A DNA stretch of 9,742 bases from Flavobacterium psychrophilum (GTDB lineage: Bacteria; Bacteroidota; Bacteroidia; Flavobacteriales; Flavobacteriaceae), in assembly GCA_943325515.2 (NCBI GenBank), contig CALPPS020000086.1:1-9742 (forward strand), written 5' to 3'. The first letter of the stretch is position 1. Every line of letters starts with the position of its first letter. The notes under the pieces are model-generated. The model was not told the DNA's origin, searched no databases, and saw nothing but the letters and a program-made list of their open reading frames with translations. This document shows, one piece after another, positions 6,880-9,742 of this stretch. The translations under genes and the position numbers were made by a program.

Positions 6880-6887
6880 TATATTTG
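6880..6887 (+). promoter_or_regulatory. TAnnTTTG element one base before the kinase-like gene
   Basis: TATATTTG matches the Bacteroidota -7 pattern exactly, and the ATG at 6889 follows after one base. No TTG or TTTG is visible at the expected -33 position. If active, transcription would begin at about the start codon and give a leaderless mRNA for this gene and the hem genes downstream. It may also be a chance match in AT-rich DNA. Confidence 0.4.
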
Positions 6888-6888
6888 T

Positions 6889-7518
6889 ATGGATATAAAT
6901 TTCATAAAAAATGAACTACAAAATATCATTCAAGGAAAGAGCAGAGCTAGCGAAAGAACTCTTATCCAAACAATTGCCAGTTACCTTGGAGCAAGCAAAA
7001 CAGCAAGCTCAATGGTTAAAATCGATAAGCACTACAAACAAGAAGAAACAAAGAGTATAATTGAATATTGCAATCAGAATAACCTTTGGGCTAATGATAA
7101 AGTAAATTTTGATTTATTTGTATCTGAAGGTGCTGAACAAAAAGTTTATATTAAAAATGAAAAAACCGTATATAAACTTAATGACTCGATCTACTATTCC
7201 TCTTGGCAGGATTATTTCATAAACTTATTGCTAAACAATTATTTCTTCCCAGAAACTTCTTATACACTAGTTGGTTTTTGTTTTGTTGATGAAATTCTAT
7301 TTGCTTTAGTCGAACAACCCTTTGTAAAAGCAAATCAACCAACTGATTTACATAAAGTTAAAGAATTTATGACCGCTAACTGTTTTGAAAACACTAGAAA
7401 TCATGATTATTATCATTCTGAATTAGGGATAATTCTTGAAGATTTACATGATGAAAATGTGCTAACTCAAGAGGGTATTTTATATTTTATCGATACCGTA
7501 TTTTATAGTAAACAATGA
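6889..7518 (+). CDS. Small kinase-fold protein, similar to polyvalent-protein kinases
   Basis: This 209-residue protein is not a haem enzyme. Its second half shows a compact kinase pattern: a glycine-loop-like segment EGAEQKVY (80-87), a lysine in VYKLN (Lys96) in the place of the ATP-binding lysine, a hinge-like VEQPFV (141-146), then LEDLHDENVL with Asp185 and Asn190 at the D-x4-N spacing of a protein-kinase catalytic loop. LYFIDTVF follows, with Asp202 where the metal-binding Asp of DFG would be. From memory, this matches kinases found in polyvalent proteins of phages and conjugative elements, here as a stand-alone form with a ~70-residue helical N-terminal region. Its substrate is unknown. 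It overlaps hemD by ATGA, so the two are probably translationally coupled. The ATG at 6889 is the only Met before residue 42. It could instead be an inactive or small-molecule kinase. Confidence 0.65.
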   Translation: MDINFIKNELQNIIQGKSRASERTLIQTIASYLGASKTASSMVKIDKHYKQEETKSIIEYCNQNNLWANDKVNFDLFVSEGAEQKVYIKNEKTVYKLNDSIYYSSWQDYFINLLLNNYFFPETSYTLVGFCFVDEILFALVEQPFVKANQPTDLHKVKEFMTANCFENTRNHDYYHSELGIILEDLHDENVLTQEGILYFIDTVFYSKQ

Positions 7519-8186
7519 CAAAACAAATCAACATACTATCCACTAAAAAGCTTTTGCCAAATCAAAAGCAAGAGTTCTTAGATGCCAACTTTACAGTTAT
7601 TGAAGAAGATTTTATCGAAACAAATATCAAGAATTTTGAATTATCTAAAATCAACAAAAATCTGATTTTTACAAGTCAAAATGCTGTTCAAAGTATTTTA
7701 CAACATCCAAAATGTAACGAACTTAAAAGCAAAAATGTCTTCTCTGTTGGAATGAAAACCAAAGATTTATTAACCGAAAATGGCTTTAAAGTTTTAGCTT
7801 ATACTGGCTACGCAGCTGATTTGGCTGAAATAATTTCACTTATTTATTCAAAAGAAAGCTATACTTTTTTTAGCGGAAATTTAAGGCAAGAAGTACTTTC
7901 AAATACGCTTAAAGAAAACGGAATCACTTTCAATGAAATTGAAGTTTACGAAACGAATTTAATACAAAAAAAAATAATAAATAAACTTGATGGAATATTA
8001 TTTTTCAGTCCATCCGCAGTTGAAAGCTATTTGAAATTGAATACTATAAAAGAAGAAATTTGCTTTTGCATCGGCGAAACCACAGCAGAATCTTTAGAAA
8101 ACAAAAAAGTAAAAAACATCATAATTGCAGACAAACCATCGGTTGAAAATGTGATTTATGAAGTAATAGAATATTACAACAATTAA
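7515..8186 (+). CDS. hemD: Uroporphyrinogen-III synthase
   Basis: This 223-residue protein closes hydroxymethylbilane to uroporphyrinogen III with inversion of ring D. The family is poorly conserved, but the two-lobed pattern is visible: LIFTSQNAVQSIL (about 49-61) in the first domain, a middle segment FSVGMKTKDLLTENGFKV (about 75-92), FFSGNLRQEVLSNTLKENG (about 117-135), and FFSPSAVESYLK (about 164-175) followed by CIGETTAESL. The F-x-SP-SAV segment is the most diagnostic. The position before hemE supports the call. The ATG overlaps the stop codon of the kinase-like gene (ATGA), so translation of hemD probably depends on ribosomes finishing that gene. hemE starts 33 bases after the stop. Confidence 0.92.
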   Translation: MTKQINILSTKKLLPNQKQEFLDANFTVIEEDFIETNIKNFELSKINKNLIFTSQNAVQSILQHPKCNELKSKNVFSVGMKTKDLLTENGFKVLAYTGYAADLAEIISLIYSKESYTFFSGNLRQEVLSNTLKENGITFNEIEVYETNLIQKKIINKLDGILFFSPSAVESYLKLNTIKEEICFCIGETTAESLENKKVKNIIIADKPSVENVIYEVIEYYNN

Positions 8187-8187
8187 A

Positions 8188-8204
8188 CTTTGTGCCTTTG
8201 TGGC
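8188..8204. repeat. Intergenic CTTTGTG repeat between hemD and hemE
   Basis: CTTTGTG occurs at 8188-8194 and again at 8196-8202, an 8-base step, followed by GC and an A-rich run up to the hemE ATG at 8220. Similar CTTTGTG/CTTTGCG words are, to my knowledge, common between flavobacterial genes. The word keeps the hemE frame open, so an automated start call could wrongly include it from the TTG at 8190. Confidence 0.6.
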
Positions 8205-8219
8205 AAAAAACATAAAAAA

Positions 8220-9242
8220 ATGATCAAGAACGACTTATTTCTTCGTGCCTTAAACAATGAAACAGTAGAACGTCCACCCGTTTGGATGATGCGTCAAGCT
8301 GGAAGATATTTGCCAGAATTCAGAGCTTTGCGTGACAAATATGATTTTTTTACCCGTTGTGAAACACCAGAATTAGCAGCTGAAATCACTGTTCAGCCGA
8401 TTCGTATAGTCAAACCAGATGCAGCGATTTTGTTTTCCGATATTTTGGTCGTGCCAAGAGCTATGGGTATTCACGTGGAATTAAAAGACAATTTAGGCCC
8501 GATAATCCCAAATCCAATTCGGACTTCTCAAGATGTAGAAAAAGTCTTTGTTCCAGATGTAAACGAAACCTTGGGTTATGTTTTTGACGCGATTAAATTG
8601 ACAAAACAAATGCTGAACGATGAGGTGCCATTAATTGGTTTTGCAGGTTCGCCATGGACGATTTTCTGTTATGCAGTAGAAGGAAAAGGATCTAAAAGTT
8701 TTGATACCGCCAAAGGATTTTGTTTCTCCAATCCTGTTGCAGCACATGTTTTATTACAAAAAATTACCGACACCACTATTTTATATTTAAAAGAAAAAGT
8801 AAAAGCAGGTTGCAATGCCATTCAAATTTTCGATTCTTGGGGCGGTATGTTGTCTCCAGTAGATTATCAAGAATTTTCATTCCAATATATCAATCAAATT
8901 ACTGAAGCTTTAGCAGAAATAACACCAGTTATTATTTTCGGAAAAGGTTGTTGGTTCGCATTAGGAGATATGGCAAAAACAAAAGCGTCGGCTTTAGGAG
9001 TAGATTGGACTTGTTCGCCAAGAAATGCGCGCTATTTATCTGGTGGAAAAATTACCTTACAAGGCAATTTTGACCCAAGTCGTTTGTTGTCTCCAATACC
9101 AACCATCAAAAAAATGGTTCACGAAATGATTGATGAATTCGGCAAGGACAATTACATCGTCAACTTAGGTCACGGCATTTTACCCAATATTCCTGTAGAC
9201 CATGCAAAAGCATTTGTGGAAGCGGTGAAAGAGTATAAATAA
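8220..9242 (+). CDS. hemE: Uroporphyrinogen decarboxylase
   Basis: This 340-residue enzyme removes the four acetate carboxyl groups of uroporphyrinogen III to give coproporphyrinogen III. The first signature, [16 protein letters not shown] (19-34), carries the conserved substrate-binding arginines. The catalytic aspartate is Asp74 in [10 protein letters not shown]. The second family signature, around [16 protein letters not shown], and the C-terminal [13 protein letters not shown] are intact. The start at 8220 gives [11 protein letters not shown], the usual flavobacterial N terminus. A longer reading from TTG 8190 would add ten residues encoded by the intergenic repeat and is rejected. The gene belongs to the hemA-led operon, and hemF follows after 75 bases of repeat-filled DNA. 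Confidence 0.97.
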   Translation: MIKNDLFLRALNNETVERPPVWMMRQAGRYLPEFRALRDKYDFFTRCETPELAAEITVQPIRIVKPDAAILFSDILVVPRAMGIHVELKDNLGPIIPNPIRTSQDVEKVFVPDVNETLGYVFDAIKLTKQMLNDEVPLIGFAGSPWTIFCYAVEGKGSKSFDTAKGFCFSNPVAAHVLLQKITDTTILYLKEKVKAGCNAIQIFDSWGGMLSPVDYQEFSFQYINQITEALAEITPVIIFGKGCWFALGDMAKTKASALGVDWTCSPRNARYLSGGKITLQGNFDPSRLLSPIPTIKKMVHEMIDEFGKDNYIVNLGHGILPNIPVDHAKAFVEAVKEYK

Positions 9243-9311
9243 AGTACAAAGATTTAAGTATTAAGTACAAAGACATTTAAGTCTTAATTCTTAATACGCT
9301 ATACTTAATAC
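9242..9311. repeat. Heptamer-phased repeat block between hemE and hemF
   Basis: The 75-base gap is almost entirely in one 7-base register. AAGTACA stands at 9242 and 9263, with AAG also heading the units at 9249, 9256 and 9270. TTAATAC stands at 9291 and 9305, with TTAATTC at 9284. AAGTACAAAGA recurs exactly with a 21-base step (9242, 9263), and CTTAATAC with a 14-base step (9290, 9304). GTATTAAG (9258-9265) is the reverse complement of CTTAATAC, so the left and right halves can pair. The block ends 6 bases before the hemF ATG. Confidence 0.75.
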
Positions 9312-9317
9312 AAGTTA

Positions 9318-9742
9318 ATGAAAGATAAATTTTACCAATACATACAAAACCTACAAGATCAAATCTGTAAAGGATTAGAGGACATTGATGGTGTTGCCAA
9401 ATTTCGAGAAGATATTTGGGAACGTCCAGAAGGCGGAGGCGGAAGAACACGAGTTATAGAAAACGGAAACGTAATCGAAAAAGGTGGCGTAAACATTTCG
9501 GCAGTTCACGGGAAATTACCTGAAGCCATGCGTCAACTATTCAACGTGGGCGAAGCTGATTTTTTTGCTTGCGGATTGAGTTTGGTCATTCACCCAAAAA
9601 ATCCAATGGTGCCAACGGTACATGCTAATTGGCGTTATTTTGAAATGTATGACGACAACGGAAAAGTAATTAATAGTTGGTTTGGCGGAGGCCAAGATTT
9701 AACGCCCTATTATTTATTTGAAGAAGATGCGATTCATTTTCA
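9318..9742 (+). CDS. hemF: Oxygen-dependent coproporphyrinogen III oxidase, N-terminal part
   Basis: The ATG at 9318 opens a frame that runs off the window end after 141 codons, about half of a ~300-residue enzyme. HemF oxidatively decarboxylates coproporphyrinogen III to protoporphyrinogen IX using O2. Family motifs are clear: WERPEGGGGRTRV (34-46), GGVNISAVHGKLP (56-68), LSLVIHPKNPMVPTVHANWRYFEM (87-110) and WFGGGQDLTPYYLFEEDAIH (121-140). His92 and His102 have the same ten-residue spacing as the E. coli His96 and His106 metal/active-site pair, and Ser88 matches the nearby substrate-contact serine. The gene is the last visible member of the hem operon. Its product feeds HemJ, encoded on the other strand at 1834-2373. 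Confidence 0.95.
   Translation, partial: MKDKFYQYIQNLQDQICKGLEDIDGVAKFREDIWERPEGGGGRTRVIENGNVIEKGGVNISAVHGKLPEAMRQLFNVGEADFFACGLSLVIHPKNPMVPTVHANWRYFEMYDDNGKVINSWFGGGQDLTPYYLFEEDAIHF

Noticed and set aside
8190..8219. Upstream TTG extension of hemE (adds [10 protein letters not shown])
   Set aside because: The added codons are the CTTTGTG intergenic repeat read in frame; the family N terminus begins at the ATG at 8220.
8720..8905. Second + strand frame inside hemE
   Set aside because: It is an out-of-frame shadow of hemE, which is intact through this region.

Overview
The window looks like a piece of a Flavobacterium-type chromosome (Bacteroidota, Flavobacteriaceae). It is AT-rich, start codons lack clear Shine-Dalgarno sequences, promoter-like elements match the Bacteroidota pattern TAnnTTTG, and the proteins read as typical flavobacterial versions of their families. 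This assignment is an inference from sequence style; no 16S or other marker gene is present.

The core is a haem biosynthesis locus arranged as a divergon around a 236-bp regulatory gap (4392-4627). To the right, on the + strand, run hemA (glutamyl-tRNA reductase), hemC (hydroxymethylbilane synthase), an unexpected small kinase-like gene, hemD (uroporphyrinogen-III synthase), hemE (uroporphyrinogen decarboxylase) and the start of hemF (oxygen-dependent coproporphyrinogen oxidase, cut by the window end). To the left, on the - strand, run an AraC-family regulator, hemH (ferrochelatase), hemJ (membrane protoporphyrinogen oxidase), an NtrY-like sensor histidine kinase and the start of a crotonase/enoyl-CoA hydratase gene (cut by position 1). 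Together these cover tRNA-bound glutamate to protohaem by the protoporphyrin-dependent route, except hemL and hemB, which must lie elsewhere. HemF (needs O2) plus HemJ suggests an aerobic haem-making organism.

The regulatory gap holds a good hemA promoter, a weaker araC promoter, two perfect dyads (4405-4425, 4462-4480) and a spaced inverted repeat (4510-4573). The AraC protein is the obvious candidate to act here, although its effector cannot be read from sequence.

Two things stand out. First, the gene at 6889-7518, between hemC and hemD, resembles a stand-alone kinase of the type described from polyvalent proteins of mobile elements. It keeps the catalytic D-x4-N and a later Asp, has a TAnnTTTG element one base before its ATG, and overlaps hemD by ATGA. 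Second, four intergenic gaps are filled by short repeat words. Most have a 7-base period, each gap uses its own word, and each set ends within about 15 bases of the next start codon. The remainder is ordinary housekeeping DNA. I saw no tRNA, rRNA, CRISPR array, insertion sequence or convincing intrinsic terminator.
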